Part shown: positions 33,929-42,091 of the stretch, piece after piece
Layout: each line of letters opens with the position of its first letter
How positions within the stretch are numbered: position 1 is the stretch's first letter
Origin: Elusimicrobiota bacterium
Lineage (GTDB): Bacteria > Elusimicrobiota > Elusimicrobia > FEN-1173
Reading direction: 5' to 3'
Assembly (NCBI GenBank): GCA_016722575.1
Contig: JADKIY010000001.1
Coordinates: 744,001 to 808,000, forward strand
DNA: 64,000 nucleotides
Position numbers and translations under genes: made by a program
The notes under the pieces: generated by a model
The model's database searches: none
Told to the model about the DNA's origin: nothing
The model's input: the letters and a program-made list of their open reading frames with translations, nothing else

Positions 33929-34857
33929 CGCCCACCATCGGCGACGGAATTAAGCGCGCGACCCAGCGATTGTCGGACCGGGGCGTTTCCAACGCCGAAC
34001 GGGAGGCTTTGGAGCTTGTGGCCCGCGCCGCCGCCTTTTCCAAAGACACCCTGCCCGCCCGTCTTCGGGACCCCTTGAGCCCGGAGGCTTCCATTTTTCT
34101 TGATCAGTGGACGGTCCGCCGGGTCGCGGGCACCCCGCTGGCCCATTTGATCGGGGAATGGGATTTCCTGGATTTCACCGTCACCGTCACCCCGGACGTT
34201 CTCATCCCCCGGCCCGAGACCGAAGGTCTTTTTGACTGGGCCGTCCGCGCTAGCGGCAGTCCCAGATCGTCGGATGGGGCCGTCCGCGCTAGCGGCAGTC
34301 CCAGATCGTCGGATGGGGCCGTCCGCGCCCGGGACGCCGTTTCGGGGGCCAAAGGCCCGGCGCATTGGGTCGATTGCGGCACCGGCTCCGGGGTGTTGGC
34401 TCTGGCCGCGGCCCGGCAGTGGACCGATGCGCGGGTAACGGCCATCGATCTTTCGGCCGCGGCCCTGGCCGTGGCCCGGTGGAACGCCCGCCGATTGGGC
34501 GTGGAGAACCGAATTCAATTTCGACAGGGCGATCTCTTGGACGGGATCGACGACCAATCCGTGGACGGTCTCCTGGCGAATCTGCCCTACGTGGAAGACG
34601 GGGAATGGTCCGGCCTGGCCACCGAAGTCCGCCAGGAACCCCGGCGCGCCCTGTTGGGCGGCTCCGATGGGCTGGACGTGATTCGACGCTTTGTTCCCCA
34701 GGCCGCCCGCGTTCTTCGTTCCGGCGGGGCGGTGTACCTGGAAGTGGGGCGAGGCCAAGCCGAGGCCGTGGCCGCGCTGTTGCGCGGCTCCTTCAGCGAC
34801 GTGCGATTGGAGAAGGATTTCGCCGGCATCGACCGGTACGTGGGGGGCGTGCGATGA
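33925..34857 (+). CDS. prmC: Release factor glutamine methyltransferase with tandem-repeat insertion
   Basis: Methylates the GGQ glutamine of release factors with S-adenosylmethionine. The 310-residue product has the N-terminal helical substrate domain, PRPETEGLFDWAV, the SAM motif VDCGTGSGVLALAAA, and VDGLLANLPYVED, in which the usual NPPY reads NLPY. Between PETEGLFDW and the SAM motif lies a roughly 37-residue insertion made largely of two identical 13-residue repeats (AVRASGSPRSSDG) plus a partial third, encoded by a 39-bp tandem repeat. Reading frame is kept, so the enzyme may be functional. ATG 33925 overlaps the prfA stop; its own stop overlaps murA. Confidence 0.91.
   Translation: MTPTIGDGIKRATQRLSDRGVSNAEREALELVARAAAFSKDTLPARLRDPLSPEASIFLDQWTVRRVAGTPLAHLIGEWDFLDFTVTVTPDVLIPRPETEGLFDWAVRASGSPRSSDGAVRASGSPRSSDGAVRARDAVSGAKGPAHWVDCGTGSGVLALAAARQWTDARVTAIDLSAAALAVARWNARRLGVENRIQFRQGDLLDGIDDQSVDGLLANLPYVEDGEWSGLATEVRQEPRRALLGGSDGLDVIRRFVPQAARVLRSGGAVYLEVGRGQAEAVAALLRGSFSDVRLEKDFAGIDRYVGGVR
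34238..34328 (+). repeat. 39-bp tandem repeat inside prmC
   Basis: Two identical 39-bp units (34238-34276 and 34277-34315) and the first 12-13 bases of a third. The unit contains the palindrome CGCTAGCG. Being a multiple of three, the repeat stays in frame. Confidence 0.9.
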
Positions 34858-36113
34858 TGCGTTTGGACGGGTTTGTTCTTCGGGGCGGCCGCCGCTTGGC
34901 GGGCCGCGTGCGGGTGTCGGGTTCCAAGAACGCCGCCCTGCCCTGCCTTTTCGCCACGTTGTTGACCGACGATCCTTGCGAATTGACCAACGTGCCGGAC
35001 CTTCAGGACATCCGAACGGCGGTGCGTCTGTTGGAACGCTTGGGCAAGAAAGTGACTTTTGAGCGGGGCACGGTGACGGTTCGCCGGCGCGGCGCTTTGC
35101 AACACAAGGCGCCGTACGATTTGGTTCGCCGCATGCGGGCCAGCGCCGTCGTCCTGGGCCCCCTCTTGGCCCGCCTGGGACGGGCTCACGTGTCCCTGCC
35201 GGGTGGGTGCGCCATCGGCGCCCGGCCCATCAATTTTCATTTAAAGGCTTTCGAAACCCTGGGCGCCAAGGTGACCGTCCAGGAAGGCTACGTGGCCGCG
35301 GCGGGACGATTGCGGGGAAAAACCCTTCGGCTTCCTTTCGCCAGCGTGGGCGCCACCGAAAACGTCCTGATGGCCGCCGCCTTGGCCCGAGGCCGAACGG
35401 TGCTCAAAAACGCCGCCCGGGAACCCGAAATCACCGATTTGGCCGACATGTTGATCGGCATGGGCGCCCGGGTGGCGGGCGCCGGGACCGACACCCTGGT
35501 GATCGACGGACGCGAGCGCCTGGGCGGGGTCCACCATCGCGTCATTCCGGACCGGATCGAAGCCGGCACCTTTTTGATCGCCGCCGCCATCACCCGGGGA
35601 AACCTTCGGGTGATCGACGCCCGGGCGGACCATTTGACCGCGGTCCTCGCGGCGCTCCGAAAAGCCGGCCTCGGGGTGCGCGCCGACGGGTCGGATTTGG
35701 TGGCCCGTTGGACCCGGCCGCTCCGCCCCGTGTCCATCACGACAAAGGTCTACCCCGGTTTTCCAACGGACATGCAAGCCCAGTGGATGGCCCTCATGGC
35801 CGTCACCCGGGGCAAAAGCGTGATCACCGAATCTATTTTTGAAAACCGGTTTCTTCACGCCCAGGAACTTCAGCGCTTGGGGGCCCGGGTGGACGTGCGC
35901 GGCTCCCGCGCCACGGTGGAAGGCGTGGCGTCCCTGTCGGGTTGCCCGCTCATGTGTTCGGATTTGCGGGCCGGCGCGGCGCTCGTGCTGGCCGGCCTGG
36001 CGGCCCGGGGGGTCACCAAAGTGCTCCGGGTTTATCACCTGGATCGGGGCTACGAAGCCCTGGAAAAAAAGCTGCGCGCCGTGGGCGCCGACATCCGGCG
36101 GGCCCCCCTGTGA
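34854..36113 (+). CDS. murA: UDP-N-acetylglucosamine 1-carboxyvinyltransferase
   Basis: First committed step of peptidoglycan synthesis: transfers enolpyruvate from PEP to UDP-GlcNAc. The 419-residue product has RVSGSKNAALPCLFATLL near the N-terminus, the active-site Cys near residue 118 in LPGGCAIGARPI (the fosfomycin target), and EGYVAAAGRLRG, then PTDMQAQWMALMAV and IFENRFLHAQEL in the C-terminal half. The Cys suggests fosfomycin sensitivity, unlike Cys-to-Asp variants. ATG 34854 overlaps the prmC stop; the long upstream frame is a prmC shadow. Its stop overlaps the next gene (GTGA). Confidence 0.95.
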   Translation: MMRLDGFVLRGGRRLAGRVRVSGSKNAALPCLFATLLTDDPCELTNVPDLQDIRTAVRLLERLGKKVTFERGTVTVRRRGALQHKAPYDLVRRMRASAVVLGPLLARLGRAHVSLPGGCAIGARPINFHLKAFETLGAKVTVQEGYVAAAGRLRGKTLRLPFASVGATENVLMAAALARGRTVLKNAAREPEITDLADMLIGMGARVAGAGTDTLVIDGRERLGGVHHRVIPDRIEAGTFLIAAAITRGNLRVIDARADHLTAVLAALRKAGLGVRADGSDLVARWTRPLRPVSITTKVYPGFPTDMQAQWMALMAVTRGKSVITESIFENRFLHAQELQRLGARVDVRGSRATVEGVASLSGCPLMCSDLRAGAALVLAGLAARGVTKVLRVYHLDRGYEALEKKLRAVGADIRRAPL

Positions 36114-37534
36114 GACGGGGCCTCGTTCTCGTTTTTGTGGCGTTGGGCGCGGGCGCCTCGGCCGTGCGGGCCGAGGACGCCGCCCCGGACGCCGGCGCCA
36201 TCGCCCCCGGCGTTCAAACGACGGAGGTCATCACGTTGTCGACGGAGACCGAAACGTTGACCGAAAAGCCTTCCTGGTTGGAACGCGCCGAAAACCTTTT
36301 CCAGGAGGGTCTGGCGGCCGAAGCGTCGGGCGATATTCGCACGGCCCGTCGCCGCTACAGCCGCACGCTGAAGACCTTGGCCGACCAGGCGGACGACGCC
36401 GCCGTCCTGGACATGCGCAGCGAAATTGCGACCTTTTTGAATATGGCGGACGTGGGCCCTCTGCCCCGGCCCGGGGATTGCCCCCCGGCCACGGAAGTCC
36501 AGCCCGTGACCCAGGAGGAACTCAACGCCGCGCCGGTGGTCGAGCCCGTGGTCTCGTCCACCAAAAGCTACGCCATCCATTTGGACCCGGAAGACCCGCT
36601 CGTGAAAAAATTCATCGGTCTCTACACGGGGCCCCTGCGCGGACGGTTTCAAGACGCGTTGCGGCGCATGGCCCGCCATCGGGGGATGATTTTGTCGGAA
36701 ATTGAAAAGGCCGGCCTTCCCCGGGAGCTTTTGTATCTGCCCATCGTGGAAAGCGAATTTCAAACCTTCGCGGTCTCCCGGGCCGGGGCGGTGGGGATGT
36801 GGCAATTCATGACGTCCACGGCCAAATACGCCGGATTGAAAATCAATTACTGGGTGGACGAGCGGCGCGACCCCGCGAAAGCGACCCACGCCGCGCTCCA
36901 AACGCTCAAAAGCCTCCACGATTGGTTCGACGATTGGCACTTGGCTCTGGCGGCGTACAACCGGGGCATGTACGGCATTCAACGCGATTTGGAATTCACC
37001 CGTTCGACGGATTTCGCGCTGTTGTCCAAACGGCAAGGCCTCCCCATGGAAACCGAGCAATACGTGCCCAAGCTCATGGCGGCCGTGTTGGTCGGGGAGA
37101 ACGCGAAGGCCTACGGATTCGACGTCGGGGCCGCCGCCGCGGCGCCCCCGCCGGACGCGGTGATCCTGGAAAAACCCCTGGACCTCAAGATCGCGGCGGC
37201 CTGCGCCAAGACGACGGAGGAGACGCTGCGGGAACTCAATCCGTCGGTCCGCCTTTGGTGCACGCCGCGGAACGAATCCCGTTTCGCCTTCAACGTCCCC
37301 GCGGGGACCCGGGCGCGCTTTTTGGAAGAACTGAACAAAGTGAAGGACTGGACGCCGTCGCCCGGCTATCTCAAATACACCGTGCGGAAGGGCGACGTGC
37401 TGGGCCGCATCGCCCGGCGTTACCGCACGACCGCGGCGGCCATCCAGCGGGAAAACAAAATACAAAACGCCCATCGACTCCGACCGGGGCAGGTGATTCT
37501 CATCCGCCCGGGCCGGGGATTTAAAGACGACTGA
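36110..37534 (+). CDS. mltD: Membrane-bound lytic murein transglycosylase D-like
   Basis: Cleaves the glycan backbone of murein to 1,6-anhydro-muropeptides. The 474-residue product begins with a signal (LVLVFVALGAGASAVRA) and no lipobox Cys, so it may be periplasmic rather than lipid-anchored. A charged helical region (about 45-125) precedes the SLT domain, with catalytic Glu near residue 214 in LPIVESEFQTFAVSRAG, then GMWQFMTSTAKYAGL and LALAAYNRGMYG. The C-terminus has one LysM repeat (YTVRKGDVLGRIARRYR to LRPGQVILI). The GTG start overlaps the murA stop, so murA and mltD are translationally coupled. Confidence 0.92.
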   Translation: MRRGLVLVFVALGAGASAVRAEDAAPDAGAIAPGVQTTEVITLSTETETLTEKPSWLERAENLFQEGLAAEASGDIRTARRRYSRTLKTLADQADDAAVLDMRSEIATFLNMADVGPLPRPGDCPPATEVQPVTQEELNAAPVVEPVVSSTKSYAIHLDPEDPLVKKFIGLYTGPLRGRFQDALRRMARHRGMILSEIEKAGLPRELLYLPIVESEFQTFAVSRAGAVGMWQFMTSTAKYAGLKINYWVDERRDPAKATHAALQTLKSLHDWFDDWHLALAAYNRGMYGIQRDLEFTRSTDFALLSKRQGLPMETEQYVPKLMAAVLVGENAKAYGFDVGAAAAAPPPDAVILEKPLDLKIAAACAKTTEETLRELNPSVRLWCTPRNESRFAFNVPAGTRARFLEELNKVKDWTPSPGYLKYTVRKGDVLGRIARRYRTTAAAIQRENKIQNAHRLRPGQVILIRPGRGFKDD

Positions 37535-37557
37535 CCGACCCCAAACGAGGACCTCTC

Positions 37558-38967
37558 ATGAACCCCATCAAAATGGAACCCATACTTTTCGGCACCGACG
37601 GCTGGCGCGGCTTGATCGCCCGGGATTTTACCTTCGCGAATCTGCGGCGCGTGTCCGACGCCCTCGCCCGCGCCTTGCCGTCGAAGTCGCGCGTCGTGGT
37701 CGGCCACGATCACCGCTTCCTGTCGGAGGAGTTCGCCCGCGCCGCCGCGTCGGTGCTGGCGGTCCGGGGCCACCGCGTGATCCTCGGGCAAGGCCCGACC
37801 ACGTCCCCGGCCCTGTCCTTCGCGCTCAAAGGCGCCGGCGCCCGGGCCGGCGTCATGATCACCGCGAGCCACAACCCTCCGACTTACAACGGATTTAAAA
37901 TCAAGCTGCCACCGGGCCGCTCGGCGGATCCGCTGTTTACGACCAAGGTGGAAACCCTGCTGGAACCCGAGACGCCGCGCCCTCCGATGGTGGAGGGGGA
38001 ACGGCGGGACCTGTCGAAGCCGTATCTCGCCCATTTGGTTTCGCGGTTGGACCGGGCCTTCTGGAAAAAAGCGCGTTCGACCCGGGTGGTTTTTGACGCC
38101 ATGCACGGGACCGGCGGTGTTTTGTGGGCGGCCGTGGGCGCGGTGTTGGGGTTGGGCGGCGGCGCCGTCCGCGTGGAGCGGGACCCCCTGTTCGGGGGCG
38201 TTTCGCCGGAGCCCATCGAGAAGAATTTGGCGGTGTTGTCCGAAGCGGTGCGCGCCCAGAAAGCCGTGTTGGGCGTGGCCGTCGACGGCGACGGCGACCG
38301 GTTGGGCGCCGTGGACGAAAAAGGCGTTTACCTGCCGCCCCACGCCGTGTTCCCCCTCATCCTGCGTCATTTGGTGGAGAACCGGAAAATGAAGGGGGCG
38401 GTGGTTCAGGCCGTTTCCCTGGGATATCTTTCGGAGCGTCTGGCCAAGGAATACAAGTTGCCTTTTGTTGAAGTGCCGGTGGGCTTCAAATACGTCGCCG
38501 ATCAGATGGCCAAAACCCGCGTGCTCTGGGGCGGGGAAGAATCCGGCGGGTACGGCGTGGGGCTCTGGGGTCCCGAGCGGGACGGTTTGTTGACGGGCCT
38601 CTTGTTGGTCGAAGCGGTGCTGGCGGCGGGAAAGCCCCTGTCGGTGCTCCGCAAGGAACTGACGGAAAAATGCGGGGCCTCCGAATTTTCCCGGGTGGAT
38701 CACCCGCTCAAAGCGCCGGTGGTGGACAAGGCGGCCTGGGTGGCCACCGTCACCAAGCGGATCCCGGCCAAGGTGGGCGGCGTCGCGGTCAAGGAAACCC
38801 GCAACACCGACGGCCTTAAAGTGGTCCTGGTGGACGGTTCCTGGGTGTTGCTGCGACCCAGCGGCACGGAACCGCTTCTGCGCGCCTACGCGGAATCTCC
38901 CACGACGATCCTCACGCAGCAATTGCTGACCAAGGCCCAGGAGTGGGCCGGGGCCAAGAATATTTAA
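37558..38967 (+). CDS. Phosphoglucomutase/phosphomannomutase family protein
   Basis: Alpha-D-phosphohexomutase, 469 residues, interconverting hexose 1- and 6-phosphates. All four domain signatures are present: FGTDGWRG at the start, the phosphoserine loop ITASHNPPTYNG (Ser near residue 103), the metal loop DGDGDRLGAVDE, the sugar-binding loop WGGEESGGYG and the phosphate-binding RPSGTEPLLRAY. The sugar-loop GEESGG suggests glucose/mannose rather than the GEQSGH of GlmM. An ATG at 37573 would also keep the conserved region. It probably follows mltD in the same transcript, supplying sugar precursors for LPS or glycogen. Confidence 0.91.
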   Translation: MNPIKMEPILFGTDGWRGLIARDFTFANLRRVSDALARALPSKSRVVVGHDHRFLSEEFARAAASVLAVRGHRVILGQGPTTSPALSFALKGAGARAGVMITASHNPPTYNGFKIKLPPGRSADPLFTTKVETLLEPETPRPPMVEGERRDLSKPYLAHLVSRLDRAFWKKARSTRVVFDAMHGTGGVLWAAVGAVLGLGGGAVRVERDPLFGGVSPEPIEKNLAVLSEAVRAQKAVLGVAVDGDGDRLGAVDEKGVYLPPHAVFPLILRHLVENRKMKGAVVQAVSLGYLSERLAKEYKLPFVEVPVGFKYVADQMAKTRVLWGGEESGGYGVGLWGPERDGLLTGLLLVEAVLAAGKPLSVLRKELTEKCGASEFSRVDHPLKAPVVDKAAWVATVTKRIPAKVGGVAVKETRNTDGLKVVLVDGSWVLLRPSGTEPLLRAYAESPTTILTQQLLTKAQEWAGAKNI

Positions 38968-39057
38968 CGAGAATTTTTTCCCCGCTCCGGGAGTGATTCT
39001 GGGCCGTGCGGTTCCGCCGGCTTGTCCCGGGGCCGAACCTTGAAAAATCGAAGGCCT

Positions 39058-39095
39058 ATAGCAAAACGACTCTATTTTTAAATACGTTTTGCTAT
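39058..39095. promoter_or_regulatory. Inverted repeat abutting the -35 of the GGDEF promoter
   Basis: Arms ATAGCAAAACG and CGTTTTGCTAT are perfectly complementary across 16 bp, and the right arm ends on the first base of the TTGACC -35. This is a good position for an activator or repressor dimer; a terminator for the phosphomutase gene is less likely because no T-run follows. Confidence 0.5.
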
Positions 39096-39122
39096 TGACC
39101 ATTTCGGTATTCGGGGTATACT
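39095..39122 (+). promoter_or_regulatory. Promoter of the diguanylate cyclase operon
   Basis: TTGACC (39095-39100), 16-bp spacer and TATACT (39117-39122). The -10 context matches that of the promoter at 31400. Confidence 0.7.
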
Positions 39123-39337
39123 TAAGTGAAGTTTAGCCGAGACCTCGACACCCATCGACATCACGATTGACAGCGACGACGCGGATCTCCGGCCGGAAAC
39201 GCGGCGCGTTTCCGGGCGGGGTCGCGATAGGGCCGCGCGGGGGCGGGATATTTTTTTGGCGGCCGGGAATGGGAGGCCCGCCGCCGGAGGAGCTCCGATG
39301 AGCGTCCACGTCCGGGAAGGAACAACATGAGCCGACG

Positions 39338-40756
39338 GTGCCACCCATGACCCCGGCGTCTCTTCCGGAATCGCAGCCTCTGATGTTGGCGTCCTTGATG
39401 GGGCGGGGCCGTTGGGCCCCGACCGTCGTCCTTTTTTTGGGCCCGGTGGGGTTGCCCTTGTTCGGCGGGGCCATCGTCTGGGCCATGGTACGCGGCCCCT
39501 GGCCCGCCGCCGACGTCTTTCCCCTGTTTGTCGGTCTCGAACTCCTCTTGTATTTGGGGGCCGGACTCGGCTGGAGCTTCGGCGCCGCGCTCTCCGCCAC
39601 GGGTCTCGGCCTTCTCGGCTTTTTCTTTTCGACGGTGCCCCAGGCCCGCCTGCTCTTCGCCGCCCACATCGCCCTTCTTTGGACCGTTTTTGCCGTGTTA
39701 AGCCTGTTCGACCGCCGGCGTCAAACCGCGTGGAATCGATTTCACGAGGAGTGGGACGGGCTCGAGATGGATTTGACCCACACCCAGACGGACGTGGACA
39801 GCACCCGCGCCTTGATCGAAGACAGCCGCGCCCGCATCGTGGCCTTCGACCGGCTCCAGCTTTTCACCGACGATCTCATCGGTCCCTACCACCGGGAAGA
39901 ACTTCTCGGCAAGGCCCAGACCGGCTTGGGCGCCATGTTCCCCCGGGCCCGGGTGTCCCTCCACATGTTTCCCAAGCCCGACGCTCCCAGTCCCGAGGAC
40001 GAATTGGGCATGAAAATGCTCCAGTGGGGCCAACCGCGCCTTCTGGCCTCCCGCGCCGGCTCCGTGCCCACCTGGGACCAGGGCCTGGTCATCGTGCTGC
40101 CGGTCAAGGGAAGGGAAAATTTCCTGGGGTGGATCCTTTTGGAATCCAAAAACCCCGACGCGCCCTTTGAAATTCACGACTTGCGTTTGGCGTCCATCGC
40201 CTCGGACTTGATCGCCCTGGCCCTCGGCAACACGGAACGGTTCTCCCAGACCGAAGCCCTGGCGATTTCCGACGAGCTCACGGGCGTCTACACCCGGGGC
40301 TATTTCAACGAACGGCTTCAAGAGGAATTCGCCAAAGCCCGGCACAAAGGCCGGCCCTTCACCCTGGTTCTCCTGGACATCGACCATTTCAAAAAAGTCA
40401 ACGACCTCCACGGCCACCACATCGGCGACGAAGTGCTTCGGTGGTTGGCGCGCCTCGTGACGGGCCAGGCCCGGGAAACGGACTTCGTCGCGCGCTACGG
40501 CGGCGAGGAATTTGTCGTCCTCATGCCCAACACCCGGGGCGCCGACGCCTTTCGGTTCACCCAGCGGTTGTGCAAGACCATCGCCACGACGCCTTTCCGG
40601 TGGGGCACCAAGAAAATCAAAATCACCTTGTCCGCCGGGGTCGCCTGCCTGAAAGACGAGGTGACGGCGGAGGAAGATTTGATCCGGCGGTCGGACGAAG
40701 CCCTCTACGCCGCGAAAAACAGCGGCCGCAACCGGGTGTGCAATTATGACGCCTGA
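39338..40756 (+). CDS. Membrane diguanylate cyclase (GGEEF, with I-site)
   Basis: Makes the second messenger cyclic di-GMP. The 472-residue product has about four N-terminal membrane helices (residues 25-125, for example VVLFLGPVGLPLFGGAIVWAM and LLFAAHIALLWTVFAVLSLF), a charged helical linker, a GAF-like region (about 170-305), then the GGDEF domain from DELTGVYTRGYFNERL. The active-site motif is ARYGGEEF, with RETD five residues upstream, the product-inhibition I-site. GTG 39338 is the longest start; ATG 39347 is likely better, since it overlaps the stop of a 7-codon ORF that has a good ribosome binding site. The 3' end overlaps the second cyclase by 11 nt. Confidence 0.9.
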   Translation: MPPMTPASLPESQPLMLASLMGRGRWAPTVVLFLGPVGLPLFGGAIVWAMVRGPWPAADVFPLFVGLELLLYLGAGLGWSFGAALSATGLGLLGFFFSTVPQARLLFAAHIALLWTVFAVLSLFDRRRQTAWNRFHEEWDGLEMDLTHTQTDVDSTRALIEDSRARIVAFDRLQLFTDDLIGPYHREELLGKAQTGLGAMFPRARVSLHMFPKPDAPSPEDELGMKMLQWGQPRLLASRAGSVPTWDQGLVIVLPVKGRENFLGWILLESKNPDAPFEIHDLRLASIASDLIALALGNTERFSQTEALAISDELTGVYTRGYFNERLQEEFAKARHKGRPFTLVLLDIDHFKKVNDLHGHHIGDEVLRWLARLVTGQARETDFVARYGGEEFVVLMPNTRGADAFRFTQRLCKTIATTPFRWGTKKIKITLSAGVACLKDEVTAEEDLIRRSDEALYAAKNSGRNRVCNYDA

Positions 40757-42089
40757 ACTCGCCCACGCGCTTTTGTTCTGGGGGGCCGCGCCCGTGCTGT
40801 GGGCGTCCATCCATTGGCGGGACGCCCGGGGCTTCCTGATCGCCGCGGTTTTCGGCGTTTTCGCCCTCTTTCACGCCTGGGGCGACGCGGGGGCCCTCTG
40901 GGATTTGCTATTCCATTGGGGCACGTACGGCTTGGCGGCCCTCGTGCCCTATTATTTTCGGCGGTACCAGAACGGACTGGAGCGGGAATTCGCCCGCCGG
41001 AAGTCCCATTTGTCCGAACAACGCTCCAAAAGCGCCCACCGCCACGACGCCATCGTCCGGGAGAAAAACGAACTGCAGGACAATCTGGAACGCCTGCAAA
41101 ACCGTTTCGCCCTGGTGCAGGTCATGGCGACGAAGCTCGAAGCGGGCGAAATTCTTCAGACCTTGGGCCACATGTGGAAAAAGCGCACCGGCGTCAAAGG
41201 GTGCCTGATTCTGCGCCGCCAGTTGAACGGCAATTGGACCACGGCCTTCACCGACGGCATTTTTAACGCCCAGGATTGGATTCGTTTTATGACCGCGCAC
41301 CCCTCCATCGCCCGTTCGCGGCGCATTCGGCGTTACGCCGCCAACGGCCGCCAGCTGTCGTTTCCCGGCCAACCCTTCGGGTCCACGTGCCTGCTCATCC
41401 CTTTCACCTGGGACAAGGACATCCTGGCCATGGGCGTGGTCGAAGTGGAGCCCCAGCGGATGGAGGACAGCTTGGAAGGATTCAACATCGAACGCAAACT
41501 CGTTTCCATCGGCCTGCGGCGGGCCGATCTCTACGATTTGATGACGGAGCGCAGCCGCTACGACGCGTTGACGGGGGCGTTCCTCCGGCGAAGTCTGACC
41601 GAACGGTTGGAAGACGCCGTCCGAAAGTCCCATCGCTACAACACCCCGCTGTTTTTCGCCTTGATGGACATCGATCACTTCAAGACGCTGAACGACCGTT
41701 GGGGCCACGTGATCGGCGATCGCGTTCTGGTCCACTTGGCCCAGATGGTCCGCCGATTGGCCCATCCCGGCGTGACCCTGGGCCGCTTCGGCGGCGACGA
41801 GTTCGCCCTCATCATGGAAATGGATTCCCAGCCGGAGGTGTTCGCCTGGTTTGAACGCCTGCGCCAGCTGACGGCGGAATCGCCGCTCCGGGACCGGGAA
41901 GCCTTGATCCGCTTCACGATCTCCGCCGGAGTGAGCGCCTACCTTCCCGGCCGGCCGGCGCTGTCCGATTTGATGGCCCAGTCCGACCACGCCTTGTATC
42001 AGGCCAAGCGGGCCGGGCGGGACCGGGTGGTGGCCTGGCGGGCGCCCGGATCGGCCTCCTCGTCGACGGCGGCCCCGGTGAAGAGCTGA
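40746..42089 (+). CDS. Membrane diguanylate cyclase (GGDEF, no I-site)
   Basis: Second predicted c-di-GMP synthase, 447 residues. Three hydrophobic segments (about 4-20, 27-43 and 52-70) are followed by a coiled-coil-like charged region (about 75-125), a GAF-like domain (about 130-265), and a GGDEF domain opening YDALTGAFLRRSLTERL with active site GRFGGDEF. The position of the inhibitory RxxD is occupied by HPGV, so feedback inhibition by c-di-GMP is not expected. It overlaps the first cyclase by 11 nt, so the pair is coexpressed: one probably feedback-controlled, one not. The ABC ATPase gene starts 2 nt after its stop. Confidence 0.9.
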   Translation: MTPELAHALLFWGAAPVLWASIHWRDARGFLIAAVFGVFALFHAWGDAGALWDLLFHWGTYGLAALVPYYFRRYQNGLEREFARRKSHLSEQRSKSAHRHDAIVREKNELQDNLERLQNRFALVQVMATKLEAGEILQTLGHMWKKRTGVKGCLILRRQLNGNWTTAFTDGIFNAQDWIRFMTAHPSIARSRRIRRYAANGRQLSFPGQPFGSTCLLIPFTWDKDILAMGVVEVEPQRMEDSLEGFNIERKLVSIGLRRADLYDLMTERSRYDALTGAFLRRSLTERLEDAVRKSHRYNTPLFFALMDIDHFKTLNDRWGHVIGDRVLVHLAQMVRRLAHPGVTLGRFGGDEFALIMEMDSQPEVFAWFERLRQLTAESPLRDREALIRFTISAGVSAYLPGRPALSDLMAQSDHALYQAKRAGRDRVVAWRAPGSASSSTAAPVKS

Positions 42090-42091
42090 CC

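Larger units (their letters stand above)
38968..39337. other. 370-bp non-coding region with inverted repeats upstream of the GGDEF genes
   Basis: No gene. It holds an AT-rich inverted repeat (39058-39068 with 39085-39095, perfect 11 bp), the promoter directly after it, and a perfect 10-bp GC hairpin (39193-39202 with 39206-39215, loop GGC) in the predicted 5' leader. The leader also has AAGGA at 39318-39322 placed 4 nt before an ATG at 39327 that opens a 7-codon ORF. The leader is long (about 215 nt), which suggests post-transcriptional regulation. I could not fit it to the c-di-GMP riboswitch consensus. Confidence 0.6.

Noticed and set aside
39123..39337. c-di-GMP riboswitch upstream of the diguanylate cyclase
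   Set aside because: The leader has a hairpin, but I could not align the conserved core of either GEMM class; it is kept only as an unexplained leader.
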